A DNA stretch of 64,000 bases from Diplonema japonicum (lineage: Eukaryota; Euglenozoa; Diplonemea; Diplonemida; Diplonemidae), in assembly GCA_964019335.1 (NCBI GenBank), contig OZ025674.1, positions 496,001 to 560,000 on the forward strand, read 5' to 3'. The notes under the pieces were generated by a model that was given only the letters and a program-made list of their open reading frames with translations, searched no databases and was not told the DNA's origin. The position numbers and the translations under genes are program-made. Positions 24,218 to 34,542 of this stretch are shown in pieces (position 1 is the first letter of the stretch; the number at the start of each line of letters is the position of its first letter).

Positions 24218-24262
24218 TAGGCGATCCTGTCACATACTGCAGGTTCCCTTCAAAGACATCTT
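24218..24262 (+). repeat. Dispersed repeat CCTGTCACATACTGCAGG, copy 2
   Basis: TTAGGCGATCCTGTCACATA followed by CTGCAGGTTCC and CTTCAAAGACAT closely matches 20789-20832 and part of 49770-49807. Here it directly abuts MITE copy 2. Confidence 0.7.
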
Positions 24263-24274
24263 TTATTTTTATTA

Positions 24275-24773
24275 TTTCACTCTTCTGAAGTTACTTCACG
24301 CTAAAATTATAGCCCGTTTTCCGTGAAGTAATAGGGGTTTCCGGTAAATAATATGCCTCGGTAGTCCTGTTTTTGCCTCGGCTCAGTTCCAAGTTGGACT
24401 ACTTTTTCCTCCCAATTTGCCCACTTTTGGCTAGGCCTCCCAGTTTCAACTTTTCTATTTAGTCAGCTCCCCAAAATATTTCAAAATACCGAAGCAGCAG
24501 AAGAAGTGAGGAGCGAGTGGCCGCGCCAGGTATGAGAAGGCCTGATTAGAGATGGTGACAGTGACAATGCCAATGACCTCTCTTGTTGTACCCCTTGTCA
24601 CCCTGTTGTGCCCCTCGTGGTGAAGTAATTTCAGAGTGTCGTGAAATAAAACCACTTACCTACCGCCAAGTGGTGCTTTACCGACCTCTCGGTTCCGCAT
24701 TTTACCCATCTCGGGCCCCGTGGGACCTCAAGGTAACGGTAAAGTCATTACTTGTTGGCAGTAAATAACTATT
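24275..24773. repeat. MITE-like repeat, copy 2 (shorter, decayed hairpin)
   Basis: About 500 bp, colinear with 17415-18154. Both begin TTTCACTCTTC, run through CGTGAAGTAATAGGGG and AATAATATGCCTCGG, share the block around GTACCCCTTGTCACCCTGTT, and end CATTACTTGTTGGCAGTAAA. Copy 2 lacks several internal segments and has lost much of the right half of the hairpin that is perfect in copy 1. Confidence 0.75.
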
Positions 24774-24819
24774 ATTTGCTTTCCTTTGTTTCTCCCCCCT
24801 TTGCTTACGTCAATTAATC

Positions 24820-24860
<41 letters not shown>

Positions 24861-25107
24861 ACAATGTGTGAGCACTTGCATCGATTCATGCAGCAGTCCA
24901 GCCACGTCACATGGTGCCACCCCTTTTTTTCCCCCTCTTTCAAACGGACTTTGTCAATGTCGTCTATCCAAGAAAAGGGTTTCTACCCTACAAACTACGG
25001 GCTAGTTTCTCTTTTCAAACACGAAGCAAAGGGAAGAAGAAGGGGAAGAAGAAAAAAAAAGAATTGCAGCATGTGATTTTAATTGAATGCGGGAAATGAT
25101 TTGTTGC

Positions 25108-25145
<38 letters not shown>

Positions 25146-25458
25146 TCTAGTTTGCAACTCCCTCCCTCTCCTCCTTTCCCTCTCTTCTTTGTTTTGTACT
25201 CCTCACATGAGAAGGTGTCATAAGCTCCCGTCAGAAGGTCTTGCCAACCTGGGCGATGCAGGACCCGTACCCTCAAGAAGAGAGGTTCCCCAGGAGGGAC
25301 TTTTGTAAGGGGAGGAGGGGGGACCTTCAGTTTAATGATGCTCTTTGAGGAAGAAAATAAAAAAAAAACAAAAGAATTAAACATAAAAAGGGGTTTTTTT
25401 AGCATAAAGGGTGTGAGCCTCTCATGCCATGTCCTGCGTGCTTAGAGAAATACCCTAA

Positions 25459-25514
<56 letters not shown>

Positions 25515-25965
25515 AGCGAAGCAAATACTGTGAAATAGGGGGACCACCCTGCCAACTTGCAATTTGCCATGCCTTTCTTTGTCTTGTGCCGGCTGTTGTC
25601 GCAGTCTGACACTAGTGTGCGAAGGAGGATTCAACAAAACAGAAGCAGAAGAACAAAGGCAAAAAGAAAAGGAAGCAGGTGAATGGGGGTCTGTCCAGTT
25701 TGTCCATCCGGCATTTTTTGTTTCACAGTATTTATTTCTTTTTGACTTTGGTTGGGGTATACTGACACACCCCCCCCCCCCCCCCGGATTTTTTATTAAA
25801 AGGGGTCTTCACGTCGGTGATGCAAAAAAAAAAAAAAAAAAAAAACGCAAAAACCCTTCACTTAATTAAATTGTCATCAGTGCGAGTATGCAAAAACATT
25901 TCTTTTTTTTATTTATTTGTCGGCCCTTGCTAAGTAGGGATATGACAGTTAAAAAAGAAGAAAGT

Positions 25966-26001
<36 letters not shown>

Positions 26002-26388
26002 ATTAAAAAAAAAAAACGAGGAAAGAAAAAAAAGCATTTCACCCCATCGTCTGGAAAAAAAAAGGGGGGGTTTTTTTTTTCTTCTTTCCTTTTTTTTTTC
26101 CAGAAGAGGTTTTATGGCCTTATCATCTTCCCCTCTTATTTTTTTTCTTCGCCAAACTGGTCTGCAAGGGCAAAATATTAGTGAGATATTTGACTCCTAG
26201 AAAGTCCTCGAAAGCTGAAAACTTGGATCAGGTGAGGGGAAAAAGAGAGAGAAAAGAAAAGTAGAAGAGAGAAAAGAAAAACCCACCTCCTCATCCCCCT
26301 AATCACGACATGAAAGAAAAAAAGAAGAAGAAAAAAAAAAAGGAATATTTAATTTTTTCAAAATTCTATTTTTTTTTTTTGTCTGGAA
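24774..26388. other. Gene-free homopolymer-rich stretch
   Basis: Long T runs at about 24821-24855 and 25463-25510 (48 T) and A runs near 25967-25999. No supported gene or repeat was seen. Confidence 0.6.
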
Positions 26389-27036
26389 TTGCACGCGATT
26401 CTGCCGAGAGGACATGACTTTGCGTACCTAGAGAAGCTGCAACGATACTTAGCCGTGGTGGTTGAGAAACGAGACGTAGAGCTCATGCAGAAGGAGGATG
26501 TCAACACACAGCCGCTACCGTGGATTCGAAATGTGGTAGGTAAGAAATGCCCCGTTCCGATAGCTGGCGAGCTCGAAGGAGTGAGCGGGGTCCTGTCCCA
26601 GTACCTGAACCCGCTGCTACAATGGTTGTCACAACTGCGCTGGGTGGAGAAGGACACCACCTCGGAGGTGTCGGCGGTGGAACTAGCCATTGACTTCGAA
26701 TGGACGACCGGAAAGTCTTTGGGAGGCCTGCTGGAAGATAGGGCGCGCAGAATCAAAGCTCTCATCGTAAAGATAAACACAGCATGCAGGGCACGGAAGA
26801 AGCGACGCCCCTTCCCAGCGGACGAGAGAAAAAGAGTGAAGTCCCTCATCGCCATTGGAGGAAAGGCAGCTATTGGTTTCTCCAGGAGGCCTATTTTCGC
26901 CACCCGCTCCACGCACGACAAGCTAATGGAGTTGAAAGCCGCCTACAAGCGGGACCGCATCACACGACTCCGCAAGACGCTCACGGCCTCAATCGGGATG
27001 AAAGCAATGCTCCAGAAGGGGAGTATTAACAGATAG
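26389..27036 (+). pseudogene. Possible retroelement-derived ORF, C-terminal fragment
   Basis: The open frame runs to TAG at 27034-27036 and is GC-rich and codon-biased, unlike the surrounding A/T runs. It lacks an ATG near its 5' end; the frame opens at TTG 26389. The peptide contains YLNPLLQWLSQLRWVEKD and then SAVELAIDFEWTTGKSL. This layout, with a Trp-rich segment followed by an E-L-x-x-D-F-E-x-x-T-G motif, is reminiscent of the region after the catalytic core of reverse transcriptases in some protist retroelements. The tail is strongly basic. The last dozen codons (LQKGSINR) are echoed at about 41515-41545 (LQKGSIKRQ), which supports a repetitive origin. It could instead be an exon of an unrecognised cellular gene. 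Confidence 0.4.
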
Positions 27037-27976
27037 ACCCCCCCCTCCCATAGGCGGCCCTCTAGCGGGGGGCTTGTCCTGTACTTTGAGTTTTTTTTTT
27101 TTCTCTTCCAAGTAAGTTTTTTTTTTTTTTTTTTTTTTCATGTTCTAAAAAAAAAAATAAGGGTGGGGTGGGGGGGAGGAGGAGTACAAAGCATAGATAT
27201 TTGTTAAAATGCACTTGCTGTCAACATTCACATTCACTTGAGTATTCCTTCCCTCCCATCGCCATTACCTTGCTTTACATGTAGCGGGAGTATAGCAAGA
27301 GAGGCCTCAAAAAGCCCTCCCGGACAGCGAATGGTCTGACAAGTCCCCTGGCGGCGAAATTCCTAGCAATATTTTTTTTTTCTCTTTTTTTCATTTTTAC
27401 GGTACTTCGACAGTACTCCTTACGTATTTAAAAAAGTACGGAAGATACAAAAAAAAGGGGGGGGGATAAAAAATAAAAAGAAAGCAGTAGTGGCTTCGAG
27501 AACTGATACCCTGCCCTTTCTTTGATAGGAAGTACCTTTTTTGTCCCAAAAAAGGCGCTTCCTAACAGTTTTTTTTTTATTTTTTCTTTTCAAACAAAAA
27601 AAAAAAAAACAACCAAAAAGAAATGCCAACCTCAAGGACGAAAAGGGGGGGGGTGGGTGACTTTTTTTTTTTTATACTATTCACCTCATTAAACGGCGAT
27701 TTTTAATGGTAGGTCTGATGGCAACTTTCCAGCTTTCTCTCCCTTACTCCAACGAAGGAAAATAGGGTGTTTCAAGAAAGGGAGGGCTGTATAAATCCCC
27801 TCTACCCCCGTCGCCCTGCCCTTAGGTATAGATTACTTCACGTTATATTTCGTTGTGTGATGTATGTTAGGCTAGTCAAACAAAAGCCAATTGTTTTCAT
27901 TTTCTTGCGCTATTTTCTTTTTTCTTTTTTTTTTTTTGTCACAAGCAAGCACATTAATTTATCTTGCTTCACATGC

Positions 27977-28015
<39 letters not shown>

Positions 28016-29064
28016 GAAAAAAAAAGACAAAGGAGTGGGGGGGAGAGAAAATAAAAAAACAACTTTTTTTTTTGTACAGGCAAACATGGTTTTAGCTTTG
28101 CTGACAATAGAGTTAAAATGAAAAATTAATTTTTTTTTTTTTTTTTTGATGCCCCAAACTTGTACCCATACCGTCCTCCTTTGATAGCTTTTTTTTCCTT
28201 TTTTTTTTTTCCCCCTTTTTTTTTTCCCCATACATTTTCTTCTGTTCACTTGTCACCAGTCCGCTTTATATTTAGTCCATTTTTTTTTTATACTCTCTTA
28301 CAAAAAATAGCTGAGGAAAGGGAGAAGATGAGGAGGCGGGAGACATTTCGCCTTTTTTTTTGCAAGAACGACTCTTTGACTTGTCTAAACAAAAGGGGAA
28401 CGTTGGCAACGTGTTTCGGGTTGACAAACTTCTCCAGGTTTTACCCGGCACGTACAAACAACGGCCAGTTCCTCTTTTTTTTTTTTTGCGTAGGTAAGCT
28501 GTGTAGTGTGGTGATGCTAGAGGTGAGTGGTGTCACCTCTCTGTGTGCACGCTGAGATGGGGCAACCCGCTCTTAAGCCCGCCGACTCCCACTACCCGCC
28601 ATGGAGAAATCTGTCTTTTTTCTTCCTTCATATGTTCCCCTTTCTGAATGTCGGCTTTTTTTTTTTTTTTTTTGCTTTTTCTTTTTCTTTCTTACCCACA
28701 CCTCCCACAACTACCTCTTCTTTTTTTTTTTTCTCTTTTTCTCTCCCCCTTGCTCTGCTTTTGGTTGCAAACTTGTGCTTTTAAAAACAAGCAAGACCGC
28801 TCGTGTTTTTTTTTTTATATTATTTCTTCCCCTCCCCTCCCTGTTACCTTAACAACCCAACATATTTTCTTTTTTTTATATTTCTCCCCCCCCCTTCTCC
28901 CTGCCCCTTCCCTCCCCCCTCTCGATCGCCCTGTTACTTTTTTTTTATATCTCTTTTATGAATTTACTGTTCTTTTTTTTTTTTTTTTTGCTTCCCTCTA
29001 ATAGAATATAATTATCATTAAAAGCGTCCAGTCCCCCCTACTGACTCTGGAAAGAAAAGATGGA
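27037..29064. other. Gene-free stretch before the USP7-like gene
   Basis: Homopolymer-rich, with the 51-T run around 27978-28014 region and many short T, A and C runs. ATTACTTCACG, a motif of the MITE-like repeats, occurs at about 27833. A pyrimidine tract ending CCCTCTAATAG at 29004 is the likely acceptor for the USP7-like transcript. No other gene was seen. Confidence 0.55.
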
Positions 29065-32000
29065 ATGAGCGGCACTATCACACATGTGAAGGATTTGGAA
29101 AAGGATGGAACGGCATCTGTGTGGTCATACTTGATAGGACTGCAGGGAGAAGGGAAGCAAAGGTATTCCCCCGTCTTCAAGGTGAGCAGGGCTAAGTGGC
29201 GGCTGCTCATCCAGGCAGTGAACAAGGACTTCGGGGTTTACGTGGAATGCCAGGGGTGCGACGTTGAACCGAACGAAAAGTGGGAGGTCGTAGCCCATTT
29301 CCAACTGGAAACAATCCAACGTTCAGGAGAGCCCGGGATCGTCAACTGGGCCCGGCATACCTTCACCTCTAAAACACCGAGTTTAGGGTTCTCCACACAA
29401 ATCCCAATCAAAACAGTGACCGACACCAAGAACACGTACATCCTTGAGGACAGCAAAGGTAGGCCGCATGTCGAGATCCGAGTGACGATCAAAGACCATC
29501 GCCTCATGTCGACCCCGTCGCCGCTTTACCAGGGCATCAAGAACCAGGGTGCGACGTGTTACCTCAACTCCCTTTTGCAGACGCTCTTCCATCTTAACCA
29601 GTTCCGCAGTGCGACCTACGCCCTTGCCAACTCATCCATCTCCTATCCGACAGACTTGAAAAAGACGATCCCCTACTGTCTCGCGCGTCTCTTCTACCAC
29701 CTCGAACGCGGGACAACCCCCGCCTCCTCCCTTGCCCTTACGGACTCTTTCGGTTGGGGCCGTGCAGACGCCTTCGAACAGCACGACGTGCAGGAGCTCG
29801 CCAGGAAGCTCATCGACACGCTCGAGACAAAGATGAAGGAGACCAGCCTCTCTGGTGTGATGAAAGGCCTGTTCCTCGGGCGGGGGCGCAACTACGTCAA
29901 GTGCGTCAACGTTGACTTTCAAAGCAGCCGCGAGGAGGAGTTCTACGACATCCAGCTGTGCGTGCGGGGCTGCGGAGGGATACACGGAAGCTTCAGAAAG
30001 GAACTAAAACAAGAGTTCCTCACAGGGGACAACGCGTACCATGCTTTCGACGAGCATACTGGGATGAACAGCATGCAGGAGGCAAAGAAGGGCATGGAGT
30101 GGCTGAGCTTCCCACCAGTGCTCTTCCTCCACCTGCGCAGGTTCGAGTACGACTACACAACAGACGGGTTCGTGAAGGTAGCAGACAGGTTTGAGTTCAG
30201 CGAGGACCTTGACCTGCGGCCGTATTGGCAGACTGAGACGAGCAAGGTGGGGCACCAGGGGGCCTTCCCCACAGTGCAGGAGGTCGATTGCAAGTACAAG
30301 CTGCACGCTGTGCTCGTGCACTCAGGGACGGTGGTGGGCGGTCACTACTACGCCTTCGCGCAGCTGGGCGGGAAGTGGTACAAGTTCGACGACACGGTGG
30401 TGACAGAAGCCACGCAGGACGAGGCTGTTGGCGAGAACTTCGGAGGGAACGAGGGCGACGAGCGGTTCTGGTTGAACAACAAGTCATCGGGCAGCAGCAC
30501 GTCGGCGTATATGTTGGTGTACGTGAAGGCCAGCGCTGTGGATGAGATCTGCGGGCAGAAGACTGTCATCCCGACCCCGCTGCTGGAGGAGTTCAAGAAA
30601 GATGACGAAGAGCAACGCGAGCGGCAGAAGGAGAGGGAGGAAGCCTATCTGTACTACACCTTACACATAACAACAGAAGAGGACTTCAGAGAATACGACG
30701 AGGAGAGCAGCTATTTACATGCTGACCTGAAGAAGAAAAAGTGGTTGAGCCCGAACCCCTTGAAGGTGCTGAAGACATGGACATACGGGGACATGCTCAA
30801 GGTCGTCAACAGGCATCTGAACAAAGACGAGGACGCACGAACAAGGCTGTGGGTGTGGTGCGAGAGGAACAACGACACCGAGCGGCCTTGGGGACCGTTG
30901 GTGACGCTAAACACGTATGACCCTCCTTGCAGATTGGTCACATCTGGGACGCCGATCGAAGGCATCTTCAAGGGTGTCAACAGTGCAGAGGTAGTGCACT
31001 TGCACGCTGATGAAGGCCCTCCTTTGAAGTCCAACGAAATCCTCCTCTTCGTGAAGTCATACGACCCCCTCACGGCTACACTGGCATATGCTGGCAGCAT
31101 TGCCATCTCTGCATCGAAGCGGGTCCACGACTTAGCAATCAAGATTAACAAAATGGTGGGAAACCCTTCAGCAACGCAGCTCTCTCTGTGGGAGGAGTCG
31201 CGGAAATCTCTTATCATCCCCTTGGACAGGCAGACACCCCTCCAGGAGTACGAGCTTGGCACGGGTGACATCATCATCTACTACAAAGCGCAGGAGGGTG
31301 TTTCCCCTGAAGTGAAGCAGCCTCCTGACGCGTTTCTTTACATGCTCACCCGGAAGGTATGTGCACACCCTGTCGCACACAACACACAAGACGGTGCGCA
31401 TTGTGGAGCTCAACAAGCAGAAGGACACCACTGCCGTCGAGATGTGCTCCCACTACACGTACGCTGACATCGTGAGCACCATAGCAGAGGCCGTGCATGT
31501 GCCATCTACACATATTAGGCTTCACTACTTAGGAAGGGCACTGAAAGAGAACGACCACCTAGAGCTTACGTTGGATCAGGTACTTTTGAATCAGAAGGAA
31601 AGAAAAGGTAGTCAACACACAACAGCTTCTAACCTACAACGACATCGTGGAGTACGAGGCTCTTAGCATGCCTGTGAGGGACTTGCTGATGAACTTAGAG
31701 GTAAATCCTTTTTTTATATATGGCATCGTTTCAAAACCCCCCCCCCCCCCCCCAAAATGAGGCCAATTGACACTTTCAATATTTCTCTAAGTACTTTTTC
31801 CCAAAGAAAAAAAATTCTACAACTTTCCCGGCCCAGGTAAGGAAAGAAAACACCCCAGAAAATGGGAAAGTGAGTGTTACTAGTACCCAGAAAATTCAGT
31901 CCTAGGGGCAAAAATGGGTTTTTTCACTTTGCACAAATTCAGTAAAAGAGGGGGTGACAAAAATGGATGCTTTTAAACTTGCTGTTGAGAAGCTAGGGGT

Positions 32001-34113
32001 AAAAAAAAATGGTATTCGGACCGAGAAAGGGTAAATGGGAACACCACGGCGATCAGGACACTCGCCACAGAGGTTTTTGAGAAGCTCAGTGGCAACGACT
32101 GTGCTGCACTAGTTTGTGAAGTGGTGTGTAAAAGGGAACTTCTAGCGGCACTTCTGCTATCATTTTCTGGTTGATTTAGTAGCCAACAAGACACCACACG
32201 GCGCCAATTGGTCGGAGGCATGAGGCTTGACCACATCACACATGATGAAATAAGGGCAGCTGGCCTTACTGTTGGAAAAGTCTTGTTCCACAGTAGCATG
32301 GGCACAGGAAAAAATAAAGAAAAAAATGGAGTGGATACTCTGGACTGACGGTGGGCGTCACTTTCGTGCAAAGGAATTTTGCTACTTTGTTCTTTTTGGT
32401 CTTCGTTTTGTATATCCCGATCGGACGTTTTCCCTGTGGTTTCTGGGGGAGAAACACGGCAAAAACAACAGGGACAGCCACTTTGGTGTGCTCTCTCGTG
32501 TTTGGTTTTGGGTGCCTCGTTCCACAACAATTAAAACTGTGGAACAAATAGCTAACATCACCAATACGATACAGTGTGCCGTGCATGTAGTTACTGATGT
32601 CTTTGGCCCGTACAAAAAGAAAATTCTTGAGTTTCCGGATTTTACAGGTGCATATGAGCTCAGGAGCACACCGGAGGGTGTATTTGCTACGTGTGCGTCC
32701 ACGAGCTAGAAGGAACTAAAGTACATCATCAAAGAACTCGATGCAGACAGGGCAGAGAAAAGGCCCCCAGTCTATGAATCTTGTGATGAGTATGAGGACG
32801 TTCCTGATAGCCTTCCCGGACTTGAAAAACGAGAAAGAATGGTAACAAAATTACGAAAATACTCGCCACCCCATGACAAGCCCAAAGCACAAGTACACCT
32901 ACGAATGAGCCTCTTAAAACCCCCCCAAAATGCGGTAGAAGGCCTAATAGTATGAAAAAGAAACGAGGTCGCCCACTCAGCAGCAGCACATCTCAGCCGC
33001 AGAAGACTAGGAAATGAAGGTTTCCACTTCCAACATCATTTCAGCCACCTTCTAGCAGTGAGTTTCGCTATTTCTTGCTATTGAAAGCATAATCTCTGAC
33101 TTTACCAAAACCACTAAAACCCGATTTTGACCCTAAGACTGAATTTTTCATAGGTCAAAATAGCACCCTTGAGCGATTTCTGACCCGGGTTCTTTCCTAA
33201 TATGGGCCGGGAAATATGGAGAATTTTTTTTAAAGGGGGCGGCATGCCCAAAGATGCAACGAAAGTGTCAATTGGCCTCATTGGGGGGGGGGTTTTTGAA
33301 ATCGACCCATATGTTCTTTCGTGGAAAAAAAAGAAAACAGGTTCCCATCAAGCATTATAACAAAGTGGTGTTGGTGAAGCAGCTGAAGTTAATCATGCGA
33401 AATGAAGCTACTGCCGGGCAGGCACTGGGGGAGATCTCGAAGTGTCTGAACGAGGGGGCGGCAAACAGCAACGGTAACGGCACAACCAACGGGAGCTGTA
33501 GCAACAATGGGGCTGGTGATGTCGTGGACCCTTTGCAACTAAGGCTGGTGAAGGTAAGGAGAAAGCGAATAGAGGCCGTCTTGGGCCATACCGACTACCT
33601 GAGGTTCCATGTTTGCCAGGTAGGAGAACGGGAAAAATAAAAAAAGAGGAACAAAACCCTACACACACACAGGACGTTTCTTTCGCATCTGACAAGGTTG
33701 CTGACCAGCCCACCAACAGCACCACTGTGTCTGTGTGTCATGTTGAACGGCAGTGGGCTGGCCATCACGTGTTAAACATGCACTCAACACCATTCTTGTC
33801 TTATATTTGCCCTGGTGAGACCGCAACCGACTTGCTCACCAGACTGGCCAAGGTGATGAACGTGACCAAAGAGGCCCGAATCAAGGGGTGGAAGCTTCTC
33901 CTCATCAACGTGCAACAAGGTCGAGAGGTGGCTCTGTGTTCTTTAGAGGACGATGCCTTGCCTTGCATACAGGAGGCCCTCCAGAAGAACCATATCCGCG
34001 AGCCCCTTGACGTCTTTAAGCAGAACTTCCCCCTCACCGTTCACATAGGCATCGAGCACAGGGACGAGGGACGCAGGACAGGCGAGAAGGGCGTTGAGAT
34101 AAAAGGGATATGA
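29065..34113 (+). CDS. USP7: USP7-like ubiquitin carboxyl-terminal hydrolase (MATH + UCH + C-terminal ubiquitin-like domains)
   Basis: Five exons: 29065-31356, 31391-31579, 31626-31700, 33341-33619 and 33673-34113, all joined in phase 0, giving 1091 aa (human USP7 is about 1100). Introns are 34, 46, 1640 and 53 nt. A MATH domain occupies roughly residues 15-146. The peptidase C19 domain follows, with Cys165 in NQGATCYLNSLLQTL, His427 in GGHYYAF and Asp442/Asp443 in WYKFDD. Ubiquitin-like repeats typical of USP7 (LYMLTRK, VELNKQKDTTAVEMCSHY, VPIKHYNKVVLVKQLKL) fill the C-terminal half. The enzyme removes ubiquitin from protein substrates in nucleus and cytosol. The second intron could instead end at 31607 (28 nt), which would add VVNTQQ and keep the frame. 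The third intron carries a DNA transposon relic. ATG 29060, followed by GAA TGA, is a two-codon upstream ORF overlapping the real start. Confidence 0.92.
31729..33301 (+). mobile_element. DNA transposon relic inside a USP7-like intron
   Basis: Long inverted ends are visible. TTTCAAAA, a C run, and then AATGAGGCCAATTGACACTT begin at 31729. The inverse, AAGTGTCAATTGGCCTCATT, a G run and TTTTTGAAA, ends at 33301. ATCG or TCG flanks both sides and may be the target duplication. The inside holds broken frames on the + strand, for example LATEVFEKLSGNDCAALV near 32055 and WTDGGRHFRAKEF near 32335, then HGKNNRDSHFGVLSR, YKKKILEFPDF and a Lys/Arg-rich tail (KKRGRPLSSSTS). The DGGRHFR and HGK..DSHFG motifs look like a DDE-type transposase core, but I cannot assign a superfamily. 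Stops and frameshifts show it is dead. Confidence 0.7.
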
Positions 34114-34542
34114 AAGGAAAGGCGTGCTCAGAAAAATATATAATATAAAGGAAAGAGCCCCAATGAGAGGGGACATATACACAAAATAAAAACCCGAAGG
34201 TGGGATGGGAAGGGGACCGGGGGGGCATAGTGTTTCTTCTTCTTTTTTTTTGTTTTGTTTTTGTTTCTCTTTTAGTCGTTCTTTTTGCCACCCTTTCCCT
34301 TTCCTTGCCTCCAACAGAAACAAAAGAAAAAGAAGAAAAGGAATTTGTCCAGTTGGTGTTTTCTTTCCCCCCCCCCTTGTTCATTCTGCTTCACCCATAT
34401 GCATGCCCTGCCAACCTGAAGGTCCCGACCGCGTCCTGATACAGGTGCTAGTCTTTAGGACAGGTAAGGTCCATGCCGTTGTGTATTTTTTCCTCCACCA
34501 TTTCGATTCCACTGACTCGGTACAAGCACCACAGGGGGTCAT
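34114..34542. other. Intergenic region, USP7-like to PARN-like
   Basis: About 430 bp with several pyrimidine tracts: a T run at about 34240, CCTTTCCCTTTCCTTGCC at 34300 and a C run at 34369. Candidate acceptors ACAAG and CACCACAG lie at about 34526 and 34534, just upstream of the next start. No further gene was seen. Confidence 0.55.

Noticed and set aside
27081-27100. Possible spliced-leader exon end (CCTGTACTTTGAG)
   Set aside because: The similarity to euglenozoan leader ends is only a few bases, with no following GT-donor RNA structure and no tandem copies. I cannot support an SL RNA gene.
31361-31666. A 101-codon frame crossing the USP7 exon boundary
   Set aside because: Its middle is the second USP7-like exon; the frame is open only by chance on both sides. 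It was merged into the spliced gene.
31973-32530. A 185-codon - strand frame inside the USP7 intron element
   Set aside because: The recognisable transposase-like motifs are on the + strand; this is their antisense shadow.
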